A stretch of DNA of 25,496 bases from Duncaniella sp. GTDB taxonomy: Bacteria > Bacteroidota > Bacteroidia > Bacteroidales > Muribaculaceae. Location of the stretch: positions 1-25,496 of the forward strand of contig NZ_JAIDEN010000044.1 of the NCBI RefSeq assembly GCF_029054785.1, read 5' to 3'. Below the pieces are notes generated by a model, which did no database searches, had not been told where the DNA came from, and was given only the letters and a program-made list of their open reading frames with translations. Both the position numbers and the translations under genes were made by a program. Each line of letters opens with the position of its first letter. Within the stretch, counting starts at the first letter, position 1. This document shows positions 16,304 through 24,328 of this stretch, in pieces.

Positions 16304-17411
16304 TGGCTAAACGGTCGATGTCTGCTGTGGTCATTGCTGCGCTCAGGCTGATGCGCAGTCGTTCGGTTCCCGGCGGGACGGTCGGGGTGCGGATCGGGAG
16401 CACTTTCAGTCCTGCTTCGAGCAGGCGGTGTGAAAATCCGACGGCTTTTTCAGCCGAGCCTAACACAAGGGGCTGGATATGGCCGGGGCTGATGCTGAAA
16501 TCAGGCGAGAGGGGCTGAAGGCGGCTCTGAAGTTCGATGCCGAGGCGGCGCAGATGGCTGCGCTCGCTGTCCATGAGGAGTATTTTTTCAAGCAGGAAGA
16601 GGGTCCAGGCCGCAGTGACCGGCGGCAGGGCGGTGGAGAATATCAGGCTGCGGGAGCGGTTGACGAGATAGTCGCGGATCACCGGCGAGACGGCGCAGAA
16701 GGCTCCCATCGAGGCAAAGGCTTTGCCGAAGGTGCCTACGACGATGTCAATGTCGGCGTAGCTTGCCGACGCGCGGCACATGCCGAGGCCGCCTGGGCCT
16801 TCGACGCCAACGGCGTGGGCCTCGTCGATGTAGAGCATGGCTCCCGGAGTCCGGCGGCGCAGTTCCGCAAGGCGTTCGATGTCGCAGCGGTCGCCGTCCA
16901 TGCTGTAAACGCTCTCGGCTATGATGAGGATCGAGTCGTATTTGCCGTCAGCTTTGGCCAGAATGCGCTCCAGATGGGCGAAATCATTGTGGCGGAAGCG
17001 CTCGAAGGGGGCTTTTGACAGAACAATCCCGTCGATGATGCTCGCGTGGACCAGCTTGTCGGCCACGATGAGCGTACGGCTGTCGGCAAGGGCCGAAATC
17101 AGTCCCGTGTTGGCATGATAGCCGCTGTTCATCAGCAGACAAGGACGTCCGTAAAGCCCGGCAAGACGGTTTTCGAGAGCCTCGTATTCCCTCTGGCGTC
17201 CGCTCAGAAGGCGGGAGGCCGAGGAGGTCATCGGTATGCGCAGGTTTTCAGGCCTGGAGTAGAATTCTTCCTGAAGCGCGGGCTGCGAGGCCAGGCCGAG
17301 ATAGTCGTTTGACGAGAAATCGGTCAGCTCTCCGCCGGGGCTGTCTGCGGGAATTGCGCGCAGGTTGCCGCTCCGGCGCAGAGAGTCGAGGATGTCGGCG
17401 TAGCGGTTCAT
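16275..17411 (-). CDS. bioF: 8-amino-7-oxononanoate synthase
   Basis: PLP enzyme that condenses pimeloyl-ACP (or -CoA) with L-alanine to give 8-amino-7-oxononanoate. I chose the start at 17411 (MNRYADILDSL, 378 residues) because its ATG overlaps the bioA stop as ATGA, a common coupling arrangement; an ATG at 17420 in frame is the alternative. Motifs: DFSSNDYLGL near the N-terminus, MNSGYHAN, HASIIDG, AESVYSMDGD, the cofactor Asp in YIDEAHAVG, and the Schiff-base Lys in GTFGKAF (Lys230). Length and motifs fit BioF better than the related Kbl. Second gene of the operon. Confidence 0.93.
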   Translation of the reverse strand: MNRYADILDSLRRSGNLRAIPADSPGGELTDFSSNDYLGLASQPALQEEFYSRPENLRIPMTSSASRLLSGRQREYEALENRLAGLYGRPCLLMNSGYHANTGLISALADSRTLIVADKLVHASIIDGIVLSKAPFERFRHNDFAHLERILAKADGKYDSILIIAESVYSMDGDRCDIERLAELRRRTPGAMLYIDEAHAVGVEGPGGLGMCRASASYADIDIVVGTFGKAFASMGAFCAVSPVIRDYLVNRSRSLIFSTALPPVTAAWTLFLLEKILLMDSERSHLRRLGIELQSRLQPLSPDFSISPGHIQPLVLGSAEKAVGFSHRLLEAGLKVLPIRTPTVPPGTERLRISLSAAMTTADIDRLANEISRISAD

Positions 17412-18739
17412 CTGATACACTCGATCATTTGTTCGATCAGGCGGCGCAGGTCAGCGTCGGATATGATGTAGGGGGGCATGATGTAGACATTGCGCCCGAA
17501 AGGCCGCACCCAGATGCCGCGGTCCACGCAGCGCTTCTGGAATTCGCCTACATCGACAGGCTTTTCCATTTCGATGACACCGATGGCGCCGAGGACGCGG
17601 ACATCCTTCACGCCGGGCACTCTGACGGCTGCTATCATGTGGCGGCGCATCATGGTTTCGATCCGGGTGATGCGGGCTTCCATGTTCTGGCTGCGCAGGA
17701 GCTTGAGCGATTCGACGGCCACGGCACAGGCCAGAGGGTTGGCCATGAAGGTCGGGCCGTGCATCATCACCCCGGCCTCGCCGCGCGAGATCGTGTCGGC
17801 CACGTCGCGGGTGGTCATCACGGCGCTCATTGTCATATAGCCTGCTGTGAGGCCTTTGCCGATGCACATGATGTCAGGCTCGACTCCGGCGTGTTCCCAG
17901 GCAAAACACTTGCCTGTGCGCCAGAATCCGGTTGCTATTTCATCGAAAATCAGGTAGATGCCTGCCTCGTCGCAGAGGCGGCGCGCTTCGCGGAGATACT
18001 GCGGATGGTAGAAGCGCATTCCTCCGGCTCCCTGGACTATCGGTTCGAGGATCAGGGCTGCAAGCTCGTCTTTGTGCCCGCGGATGATTTCGGCCAGCGG
18101 TTCGATGTCCGCCGGATCCCAGATGCCGTCGAAGGTCACCTGTGGGGCCGGGGCGAAGAAACGGATGGGAAGCGCGGGTCCGAAAGAGCCGTGCATTCCT
18201 GTGACGGGGTCGCAGACGCTCATTGCGTTCCACGTGTCGCCGTGATATCCGCTGCGGATGGTGACGAAGTTGGTCTTCCGGTGGTCGCCCGACCGCGATA
18301 CAGAGGCCTGGACCGCCATTTTCATGGCCACTTCGATGGCCACCGAGCCGGAGTCGGCATAGAATATGTTGTGCATCGACGGCGGGGCCATCTCTAAGAG
18401 CAGTTTGCCGAGTTCGATGGCCGGCTCATGGGTCAGGCCGCCGAACATCACATGGCTCATCCGCGAGATCTGGCGCTCGACGGCGGCATTGATCGCCGGA
18501 TGGTTGTAGCCGTGGATCGTACACCACCATGACGACATGCCGTCGATCAGCTCACGGCCGTCGGCAAGGCGCAGGCGCACTCCGCTTGCCGAGTCAACCT
18601 TGTAGGTCGGCAGCGGGTCGATTGTCGATGTGTAGGGGTGCCACAGGTGCTCGCGGTCGAAACTGTCGTGCACACCGGTGGTCTCTTCTGTATTATTATA
18701 TATGGTGTCAGTTGTACTGAGATCTGAGTCTGCTTGCAT
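17408..18739 (-). CDS. bioA: Adenosylmethionine-8-amino-7-oxononanoate aminotransferase
   Basis: A 443-residue class III PLP aminotransferase that makes 7,8-diaminononanoate using SAM as amino donor. Motifs: HLWHPYTS near the start (the BioA signature), MSSWWCTIHGYNHP with Trp71-Trp72, SGSVAIEVAMKMA, GYHGDTWNAMSV, cofactor Asp266 in IFDEIATGFWRTG, and Schiff-base Lys295 in CIGKGLTAGY. About 25 extra residues precede the usual BioA start, rich in Asp and Thr. It is the first gene of the bio operon; a good promoter lies at 18793-18800 on this strand, giving a leader of about 45 nt. The operon order is bioA, bioF, bioG-bioC, bioD. Confidence 0.94.
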   Translation of the reverse strand: MQADSDLSTTDTIYNNTEETTGVHDSFDREHLWHPYTSTIDPLPTYKVDSASGVRLRLADGRELIDGMSSWWCTIHGYNHPAINAAVERQISRMSHVMFGGLTHEPAIELGKLLLEMAPPSMHNIFYADSGSVAIEVAMKMAVQASVSRSGDHRKTNFVTIRSGYHGDTWNAMSVCDPVTGMHGSFGPALPIRFFAPAPQVTFDGIWDPADIEPLAEIIRGHKDELAALILEPIVQGAGGMRFYHPQYLREARRLCDEAGIYLIFDEIATGFWRTGKCFAWEHAGVEPDIMCIGKGLTAGYMTMSAVMTTRDVADTISRGEAGVMMHGPTFMANPLACAVAVESLKLLRSQNMEARITRIETMMRRHMIAAVRVPGVKDVRVLGAIGVIEMEKPVDVGEFQKRCVDRGIWVRPFGRNVYIMPPYIISDADLRRLIEQMIECIR

Positions 18740-18792
18740 GGGCTTAGATTCTTTAGGCAGTGATGCCTGGGCCTCACTGCATATTGTTCATG

Positions 18793-18800
18793 CAAAATTA
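18793..18800 (-). promoter_or_regulatory. Promoter -7 box of the biotin operon
   Basis: The minus strand reads TAATTTTG, an exact TAnnTTTG match, with TTTTGC about 22 bp upstream. It faces away from the LRR gene promoter at 18820-18850. Confidence 0.6.
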
Positions 18801-18816
18801 GCAAATATTCACTGAA

Positions 18817-18840
18817 ATGTTGCAAAAATATTGTCAACAT
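18817..18840. promoter_or_regulatory. Candidate operator between the divergent bio and LRR promoters
   Basis: ATGTTG (18817-18822) and CAACAT (18835-18840) form an inverted repeat with a 12-nt spacer. It covers the -33 regions of both divergent promoters. The spacing and TGTTG/CAACA halves are reminiscent of BirA-type bio operators but are not a clear match. Confidence 0.35.
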
Positions 18841-18850
18841 CGTATATTTG
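18820..18850 (+). promoter_or_regulatory. Promoter of the LRR protein gene
   Basis: TTG at 18820-18822, a 20-bp spacer, then TATATTTG at 18843-18850, an exact -7 match. A leader of about 53 nt precedes the chosen ATG at 18910. Confidence 0.7.
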
Positions 18851-18909
18851 CAGCAGTGACTCTGCAATTGCCTGTCACTCCATTTATTATAGTAACACTT
18901 GTCATTCAA

Positions 18910-20163
18910 ATGAAAAAACTGATTTTATCGGCCGCCATCGGAATCGGCACTGTATTTGGCATCAATGCCGCGGACAAAGAGACGTTCACTTACGAGGGCC
19001 TGATCTACAATGTCCTCTCCAGGGCCGACAAAACCTGCGAGGTGGGACGCCATGATTATAAAGACACCAGCCTTGCAAAAGGATCGGTCGTGATTCCTCC
19101 GAAGGCCATCTATGAGGGCGAGGAATACACCGTCACAGCTCTCGGCGACAGCGCTTTCTATGGCAACGGGCAGATGACCGCTCTAAGCATCCCTGAAACT
19201 GTCACCACAATCAAGAAATGTGCGATCTCGCAGACTCTGATGCTCTTCGAGCTCAGAATCCCTGACAGTGTGACCGAAGTCGAGTCGCGCGGAGTCTATG
19301 GCAACAGAAGCATCGGCACACTCGTGATCAGTTCGAATCTGCGAGAGATCAACCGCGAGGCATTCAACGGCAACTCCGGGCTGACGGCCATCGTGATTCC
19401 CGATGGCGTTGAGACAATCCATGACGATGCGTTCAATTATTGCTCCCGTGTGACAAGAGTAATTATCGGATCCGGAGTCACCACGATCGGCAAAATGGCT
19501 TTCGCCGGTTTAGGAGCTCTTCAGAGAGTAAGTATCCCGGCAAATGTACGTCAGATTGGCGACGAAGCTTTCAGCTATTGTGAGCGCCTCGCGACAGTCA
19601 CTTTTGAAGAAAGCACCCAGCCACTGGCTTTGGGCACGAATGTATTCGGGCATGGCATTTATGCGACAAATCCTAACAACGAGGCATGGTGTCGCCTCAA
19701 GACCCTGAACCTTGACCGCCCCTGGACCTGCCCTTCGACAACGGTCACCGATCTGCCCTTCTCGACCCGCTCTACATTGCAGACAATCAATATCGGCCCG
19801 AATGTGAAGTCAATTCCTGCAAACTCTTTTGCCGGCTGTGACAACGTGACAGCCATCAACATAACAGGGAGCGTCTTCCCCTCGGTAAGCTCCTCCGCCT
19901 TTACCCAATCGGCTTTCTCAAATGCAACGCTGACCGTGCCGGAATCAATGCTCCCCACCTATAAGGCTCATTCAGTCTGGGGCCGCTTCTCAAAAATCGT
20001 TGGAGCCTCCGAGTCAGGCATCACCGACATCGAGGCCGACCCGACAAACCGGGTGGTGGAATATTATGATCTCAGCGGTCGTCGCATAGACAACCCCGCT
20101 GCTCCGGGCATCTATATCGTCCGCCGCGCCGACGGTTCGACAGGCAAAATCCTCATCCGATAA
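18910..20163 (+). CDS. BspA-type leucine-rich repeat secreted protein with sorting tail
   Basis: I chose the ATG at 18910 (417 residues) because it gives a standard signal peptide, MKKLILSAAIGIGTVFGINA. The open frame from 18817 would add 31 residues, and its start lies upstream of the predicted transcription start. From about residue 70 to 250 there are TpLRR/BspA repeats of about 23 residues with the pattern AF...LT.I.IP..V..I...AF, for example IVIPDGVETIHDDAFNYC. A second set of repeats runs to about 360. The C-terminus has SGITDIEAD, EYYDLSGRRI, PGIYIVRRADGS and KILIR, the same tail type as the C10 proteases. BspA-like proteins are cell-surface or secreted and often mediate binding to host proteins or other bacteria; the ligand is unknown here. 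A terminator follows. Confidence 0.9.
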   Translation: MKKLILSAAIGIGTVFGINAADKETFTYEGLIYNVLSRADKTCEVGRHDYKDTSLAKGSVVIPPKAIYEGEEYTVTALGDSAFYGNGQMTALSIPETVTTIKKCAISQTLMLFELRIPDSVTEVESRGVYGNRSIGTLVISSNLREINREAFNGNSGLTAIVIPDGVETIHDDAFNYCSRVTRVIIGSGVTTIGKMAFAGLGALQRVSIPANVRQIGDEAFSYCERLATVTFEESTQPLALGTNVFGHGIYATNPNNEAWCRLKTLNLDRPWTCPSTTVTDLPFSTRSTLQTINIGPNVKSIPANSFAGCDNVTAINITGSVFPSVSSSAFTQSAFSNATLTVPESMLPTYKAHSVWGRFSKIVGASESGITDIEADPTNRVVEYYDLSGRRIDNPAAPGIYIVRRADGSTGKILIR

Positions 20164-20203
20164 AGCAGACCTCGGATCATCTCCGTGGTGAAAATTCAAT
20201 GAG

Positions 20204-20234
20204 AGGGAGACGCTTTCCGGAGCGCTCCCTTTTG
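20204..20234 (+). terminator. Terminator of the LRR protein gene
   Basis: AGGGAG (20204-20209) pairs with CTCCCT (20225-20230), and CGCT pairs with AGCG inside with one bulged base. A short T run follows. It lies about 40 nt after the stop. Confidence 0.75.
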
Positions 20235-20323
20235 TGTGTTGTATAAACTGCTGTAAATAAATGGGAATCAAAGTCGTAGCCTTGCTGTTTTTCAGTCGCA
20301 GATTAAAAATATTATAGAAAATG

Positions 20324-20466
20324 TTTTAAAATTAATGAATTTTGTTATACCTTTGCGGCGAAATACTATATCTCACACATTCTGAAATATACATGTTTCA
20401 ACCTAAACTAAAATCACTTTCAACTTAAGAAAAAACACTTTTTTATTAACCTTTAAAACTCACATT
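20324..20466 (+). promoter_or_regulatory. Promoter and long AT-rich leader of the outer membrane barrel gene
   Basis: TACCTTTG at 20348-20355 is an exact -7 match, with TTTT at 20324-20327 about 20 bp upstream. The leader of roughly 105 nt is rich in A and T, has no Shine-Dalgarno sequence and ends TTTAAAACTCACATT before the ATG. Such leaders are typical of strongly expressed Bacteroidota genes. The stretch 20235-20323 shows nothing else. Confidence 0.6.
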
Positions 20467-21003
20467 ATGAAGAAGTTTTTAGTTATGGCCGTCATGGCCG
20501 TTATGGCTCTCGGCGTTTCAGCTCAGGTTTATGTAGGTGGCTCTGTTGGCTATGCTCACAAAACTGTTGATGTAGAAGCAGAAGACGGAACCTTTGAAGT
20601 TAAGTCTGATGCTTTCACCATTGCTCCTGAAATCGGTTATAATCTTAGCGAAAAATGGGCTGTTGGTGCAGGTATTGAATATACTTGGTTGAAAGATGCT
20701 TACAACCATTTCTCTATTCACCCTTATGCTCGTTACACTTATTTCCGCACAGACAATAACCTTGTTCAACTCTTTGTTGATGGTGGTTTCAACCTCGGTT
20801 ATATGAAACCTGATGGTGGTGATTCTACATGCACTTGGGGTATTGGTTTTGAACCCGGTATCGCTTTGAACCTTACTGAAAAGTTCAGCCTCGTTGCTCA
20901 TGTAGGCTTCCTTGGTTACAAGGATGAAAAAGCTGCTGGTAAGACTTATGGCCTTAACCTTGACGGAAACGACCTCTCATTCGGTTTCTACTACAACTTC
21001 TAA
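20467..21003 (+). CDS. Outer membrane beta-barrel protein (OmpX/OmpW-like)
   Basis: A 178-residue protein with a clear signal peptide (MKKFLVMAVMAVMALGVSA, mature start near QVYVGG). The mature chain of about 159 residues shows alternating polar and nonpolar beta strands with aromatic girdle residues (AVGAGIEYTW, SIHPYARYTYF, LSFGFYYNF) and ends in Phe, the usual signal for the barrel assembly machinery. The size fits an 8-stranded barrel of the outer-membrane-beta-barrel superfamily. Function is unknown; small barrels of this kind are structural or involved in adhesion or stress. Codons are strongly skewed to GCT, GGT, GTT and CTT, unlike the GC-rich neighbours, which suggests very high expression. 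It has its own promoter and terminator. Confidence 0.88.
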   Translation: MKKFLVMAVMAVMALGVSAQVYVGGSVGYAHKTVDVEAEDGTFEVKSDAFTIAPEIGYNLSEKWAVGAGIEYTWLKDAYNHFSIHPYARYTYFRTDNNLVQLFVDGGFNLGYMKPDGGDSTCTWGIGFEPGIALNLTEKFSLVAHVGFLGYKDEKAAGKTYGLNLDGNDLSFGFYYNF

Positions 21004-21061
21004 AACCCGCCACAAGGTAATCCAGTCTGCATAGACGCCGGATTGACCTGTGAGAAAATAG

Positions 21062-21097
21062 CGGCTGTACCGGATTTCACTCGGTGCAGCCGTTTTT
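21062..21097 (+). terminator. Terminator of the outer membrane barrel gene
   Basis: CGGCTGTACCG (21062-21072) pairs with CGGTGCAGCCG (21082-21092) with one G-U, followed directly by TTTTT. Standard intrinsic terminator form. Confidence 0.85.
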
Positions 21098-21107
21098 AGG
21101 TAGATAT

Positions 21108-21275
21108 AGTCACTATTCAGCGAATATTGCCAACCTAAGAGCCTCATTATCAGGGTAGGGATGCACCATGGTGCATCCGAAAACGAGGTTGATGAACCAT
21201 AAAACCGGCGGATGCTCCGGGGAGCATCCTACAACTTGCTTGCAATCAAGCTGTTTGAATCGCTGAATAGTTACT
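21108..21275. repeat. Composite palindromic repeat element (MITE/BIME-like)
   Basis: The outer arms 21108-21123 and 21260-21275 are inverted repeats matching at 15 of 16 bases. Inside are a perfect 20-nt palindrome (21159-21178, GGATGCACCA and its complement) and a 9-bp hairpin with 2-nt loop (21210-21229, GGATGCTCC). The two are related in sequence and are themselves inverted about a centre (GTAGGGATGC on the left, GCATCCTAC on the right). No coding frame is evident. The whole fills the gap between a terminator and the next promoter, as expected of a mobile non-coding repeat. Confidence 0.6.
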
Positions 21276-21317
21276 GCATATTGCGATTGTCAAATAATGG
21301 AAAAATGTGTTAAAAAA

Positions 21318-21348
21318 TTGGGAGGGGGTAATTTTATAAGTATCTTTG
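21318..21348 (+). promoter_or_regulatory. Promoter of the two-gene surface protein unit
   Basis: TTG at 21318-21320, a 20-bp spacer, and TATCTTTG at 21341-21348, an exact -7 match. The transcript leader would be about 145 nt to the ATG at 21499. It contains a 6-bp hairpin (CCGGAC at 21458-21463, GTCCGG at 21471-21476) shortly before the start. Confidence 0.7.
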
Positions 21349-21498
21349 TGGAAATAGATTAGAAACAATTGATTTCTGTTGCTTTGACAATCATACATTA
21401 GTGACAAATACGCAAAACGTCAATTAACCTAATAATCAATAATATTTTAAATCAAGCCCGGACCAATTATGTCCGGACAAGTCAACCAATTATTATTT

Positions 21499-22065
21499 AT
21501 GATTAAATTTAAAGCCCTTATCGTTGCTGCGGTGGTAGTGTTTGGTTCGTGTCTCTCGACATCGGCAAAGACAACACAGCTGACAATCAACATGAAGGAC
21601 GGGCGCAGCATAGTGCTCGATCTTACAGCCGGTGGTGGTACCGAAAACGAAAAACTGTTACCGGTAATGACATTTACGCCAACGTCTGTGCAAGTGGTGC
21701 TTCCTCCGAAAGAAAGTTCTGAACCAGGTGGAACTCCGACTCCTGTGACATACACTTTCGAAATCGAAGACCTTCAGACAATGGAGCCGATCAAGACCGA
21801 TTCGGAACTATCGTCCATAACCGATATTCTGGCCTCAGGTTCGACTGTTCTGATCGCTCCTATTGGCGGAGACCTTGTGCGTGTGGCAGGCAATGAAAAT
21901 CTTAAAGCCGGCGATGTGAAGGTCTATGACATCAACGGACGTCGTCAGAGTGTTGACCTTACGCCTGAAGGCCCCGGCGCGTTTATCGTTTCGCTTGCCA
22001 ATCTCCATCAGGGAGTTTATATTGTAAATATCTCTTCACATTCACTTAAAATCATAAAGAGATGA
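21499..22065 (+). CDS. Small secreted protein with sorting-type C-terminus
   Basis: A 188-residue protein. I prefer the ATG at 21499, which gives the signal peptide MIKFKALIVAAVVVFGSCLSTSA; an in-frame ATG at 21469 would add ten polar residues and falls at the leader hairpin. After the signal comes TQLTINMKDGRSIVLDL, typical of a group of small Bacteroidales exported proteins whose DG-containing strand starts a beta-rich domain. A Pro/Gly linker (ESSEPGGTPTP) follows. The C-terminal third (VKVYDINGRRQ, HQGVYIVNIS, LKIIKR) looks like a T9SS type A tail. FGSC is a poor lipobox, so lipidation is unlikely. The stop overlaps the next gene's start as ATGA, so the two are probably translated together. 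Function unknown. Confidence 0.78.
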   Translation: MIKFKALIVAAVVVFGSCLSTSAKTTQLTINMKDGRSIVLDLTAGGGTENEKLLPVMTFTPTSVQVVLPPKESSEPGGTPTPVTYTFEIEDLQTMEPIKTDSELSSITDILASGSTVLIAPIGGDLVRVAGNENLKAGDVKVYDINGRRQSVDLTPEGPGAFIVSLANLHQGVYIVNISSHSLKIIKR

Positions 22066-24326
22066 AAAAGACACTGACACTTTGCGCCATTGCATTTGCG
22101 GCATCATCCTCTTTTGCTCAGACTTCCGGCGACAGAATACATAAATTCATTCCGGTCACAACTGAAGTATTTGGCACTGAGCCCGGCCAGACACCTCTTT
22201 CGCCTGAACTTCATGTCAATGACATCGATTCGATTTCATTTGACGTCGATGCTCAGGTCTTCACGGTGTTTGGTGGCTTCTCCATAAGCCAGAATAAAAT
22301 GAATACTGCTGTTTACAGTCTTGAAAAATTGCAGGGATTCGATATCGCCTATCTCGCTCCCGGTTATATGCCTTCCACGAGTGTGGATTATTCAATGGAA
22401 GACACAAATGCCTTCCGTCTGATGTGGCGTCCTGTCGAAGGAGCCGCCGGTTATGAGATCAGATATGTGGAGTACGTCGACCAGCCGCTGGATGATGACT
22501 GGGAAGATCCTGTAATAAAATACAATAAGATTATCGTAGGTGCCGATGTCTCAGAGATAAAGCTTGAACACCTTGCTTATAACACAGCTTATAAGTTTGC
22601 AGTACGAACTCTTTCACCTAAGGGAGAGGGATTTCATTCGGAATGGTCGGGTCGTAGCATATTCCGTTTTATGGGCAAAAATTCTAATTTTCTGAGCTTT
22701 GCGACAAGACCTCGTTATCTCGTCCCGGAAGTTACGGGCAGTGTCAAGTCTGAAGTCGGGAAAGTGACAGTCAGACTCACTCCGGACTTTGACCGGTCGA
22801 TCTATTCCGATGCTGAAATAGAGGAAATTTATTCGCATTTCCATCTGAAAGATAATCGCTTTGTAGTCGACAAACTGAAACTTACCGATGTAAAGACTAA
22901 AAAGGTGATTTTCTATCCTGTCACCGAAGCGGATCTTGCTGCCGGAGAAGTGGTGATCACGGATCTGCCAGAAGCGGTATGGTATAAAGTTGCTGCCTAT
23001 GATTCCAGCATCGAATGGGATTGTGATGCAGAATACAACAGTGTAAATCTCTACACAAAAAAAGATCCATCAGAGCCTATTATAATTTCATCGGCTGATC
23101 TGAGTTCTGTGCTTATTAACCATATGGCGAATCCATTTATAGCTGACAACCAGGTGTTTTATCTGGAAGGAGACAAGACCTATACCCTCTCAGAGAATGT
23201 TTTTCTGACAAAAGGATTCACACTTGCCACAAATCCTGCTGATTATTTCAGTGGAAAGAGGGCCAAAGTCGATTTTTCAAATTCGGGTATGACATACAAT
23301 CTGATGCTTGGTGGTGATGGTTATACGCAACATTCCGAAGAGATCGGCGCCATGATATTCGAAGGAATTGACTTTGACGCATCTGACGCTGTGAATTATG
23401 GTTTTGGATCGTCATCTACAGTCAATTATTTTATGAATAGTCTGTCGAATGCCGGAGCATTTAATATAGAGGCGATTGAACTCAGAGACTGTACATTCCG
23501 CAGATTCATAAGAGGCTTCATAAGGATGCAAGGTTTCAATCATGTCGTTTCGAGACTTAAAGTGGATGGAAACTTGTTCTATGATTGCGGTTACTATGAT
23601 GGTAATGGCCGTGGCTATCCATGGTTTGTTTCTCCAGGCTCTGCGACGTGCAATCTGTATAAGGACTTTGAGTTTACCAACAACACAATCTACGACTCTC
23701 CGCGAGATGCCTTGATCTCGGACAGTAATAAAAATATTGTCTGGGATGAAAAGACCAAGTGGAACATCCGCATCGAGAACAATACATTCGTTAATTTCTC
23801 AACCCGCACTGCGTCGAGATATCTCATATTAATGCGCTATATACCCGGAGGCTCGTATATGTCGGTTCAGCGAAACCTCTTTGTGCTTGCCGCCGATGAG
23901 TCAGACTCTCGTAACCTCAACAGCAGTGGTGTGGATATACGCTTTATAGATGGTACTGGTGAGTTCTCGTTTGATGTCAAGGGCAATTATTCAGTTGGTT
24001 GCCGTGACTCGCATCTGGTTGATGACGGCATCTTCCGTGCAGGCAAGTTCTCAGCTACGAGATACTCGTTTGGCGCGTTCCCTGAATGCAACAACGGAAC
24101 CGCGGCGGACCTTGTGGTGAAAGTCGGCAGTACGCCACTCAAAGCCACTGATCTTTTCACAGATCCCAATCCGGTTTACAAGTCGCACATTCCGACCTCG
24201 GTTAACGAACTTGATCATGCGGCACCCGATAATATCTTCGAAGCACTCCGCTACAAGCAGACCCCCGAAGTATTGAATCATGAAATCTACACCCTCTCAA
24301 TCGGAGACCCCCGTTGGAAAAAATAG
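22062..24326 (+). CDS. Secreted fibronectin III / beta-helix protein (DUF4957/DUF5123-type)
   Basis: A 754-residue protein with signal peptide MKKTLTLCAIAFAASSSFAQ. A short N-terminal beta domain leads to a fibronectin III-like domain (about 115-205: FRLMWRPVEGAAGYEIRY, LAYNTAYKFAVRTLS). From about 345 a right-handed parallel beta-helix of the pectate-lyase type is suggested by repeated strands and Asn ladders (FEGIDFDAS, LRDCTFRRF, VDGNLFYDCG, FTNNTIYDS, IENNTFVNF). This order matches Bacteroidales DUF4957/DUF5123 proteins. These are often exported and sometimes sit in polysaccharide utilisation loci, but no SusC/SusD genes or clear lyase catalytic residues are here. It lacks the PGIY tail. 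It overlaps the preceding gene by 4 nt. Carbohydrate binding is a guess from the fold. Confidence 0.85.
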   Translation: MKKTLTLCAIAFAASSSFAQTSGDRIHKFIPVTTEVFGTEPGQTPLSPELHVNDIDSISFDVDAQVFTVFGGFSISQNKMNTAVYSLEKLQGFDIAYLAPGYMPSTSVDYSMEDTNAFRLMWRPVEGAAGYEIRYVEYVDQPLDDDWEDPVIKYNKIIVGADVSEIKLEHLAYNTAYKFAVRTLSPKGEGFHSEWSGRSIFRFMGKNSNFLSFATRPRYLVPEVTGSVKSEVGKVTVRLTPDFDRSIYSDAEIEEIYSHFHLKDNRFVVDKLKLTDVKTKKVIFYPVTEADLAAGEVVITDLPEAVWYKVAAYDSSIEWDCDAEYNSVNLYTKKDPSEPIIISSADLSSVLINHMANPFIADNQVFYLEGDKTYTLSENVFLTKGFTLATNPADYFSGKRAKVDFSNSGMTYNLMLGGDGYTQHSEEIGAMIFEGIDFDASDAVNYGFGSSSTVNYFMNSLSNAGAFNIEAIELRDCTFRRFIRGFIRMQGFNHVVSRLKVDGNLFYDCGYYDGNGRGYPWFVSPGSATCNLYKDFEFTNNTIYDSPRDALISDSNKNIVWDEKTKWNIRIENNTFVNFSTRTASRYLILMRYIPGGSYMSVQRNLFVLAADESDSRNLNSSGVDIRFIDGTGEFSFDVKGNYSVGCRDSHLVDDGIFRAGKFSATRYSFGAFPECNNGTAADLVVKVGSTPLKATDLFTDPNPVYKSHIPTSVNELDHAAPDNIFEALRYKQTPEVLNHEIYTLSIGDPRWKK

Positions 24327-24328
24327 GC

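Noticed and set aside
17309..18397. Long plus-strand open frame of 362 codons opposite bioA
   Set aside because: It is antisense to a clear BioA coding sequence, is rich in His, Asp and Gly as expected from a GC-rich shadow frame, and resembles no family.
18740..18792. Biotin riboswitch or structured leader before bioA
   Set aside because: The leader is only about 45 nt and I see no stable structure; no biotin riboswitch class is established to my knowledge.
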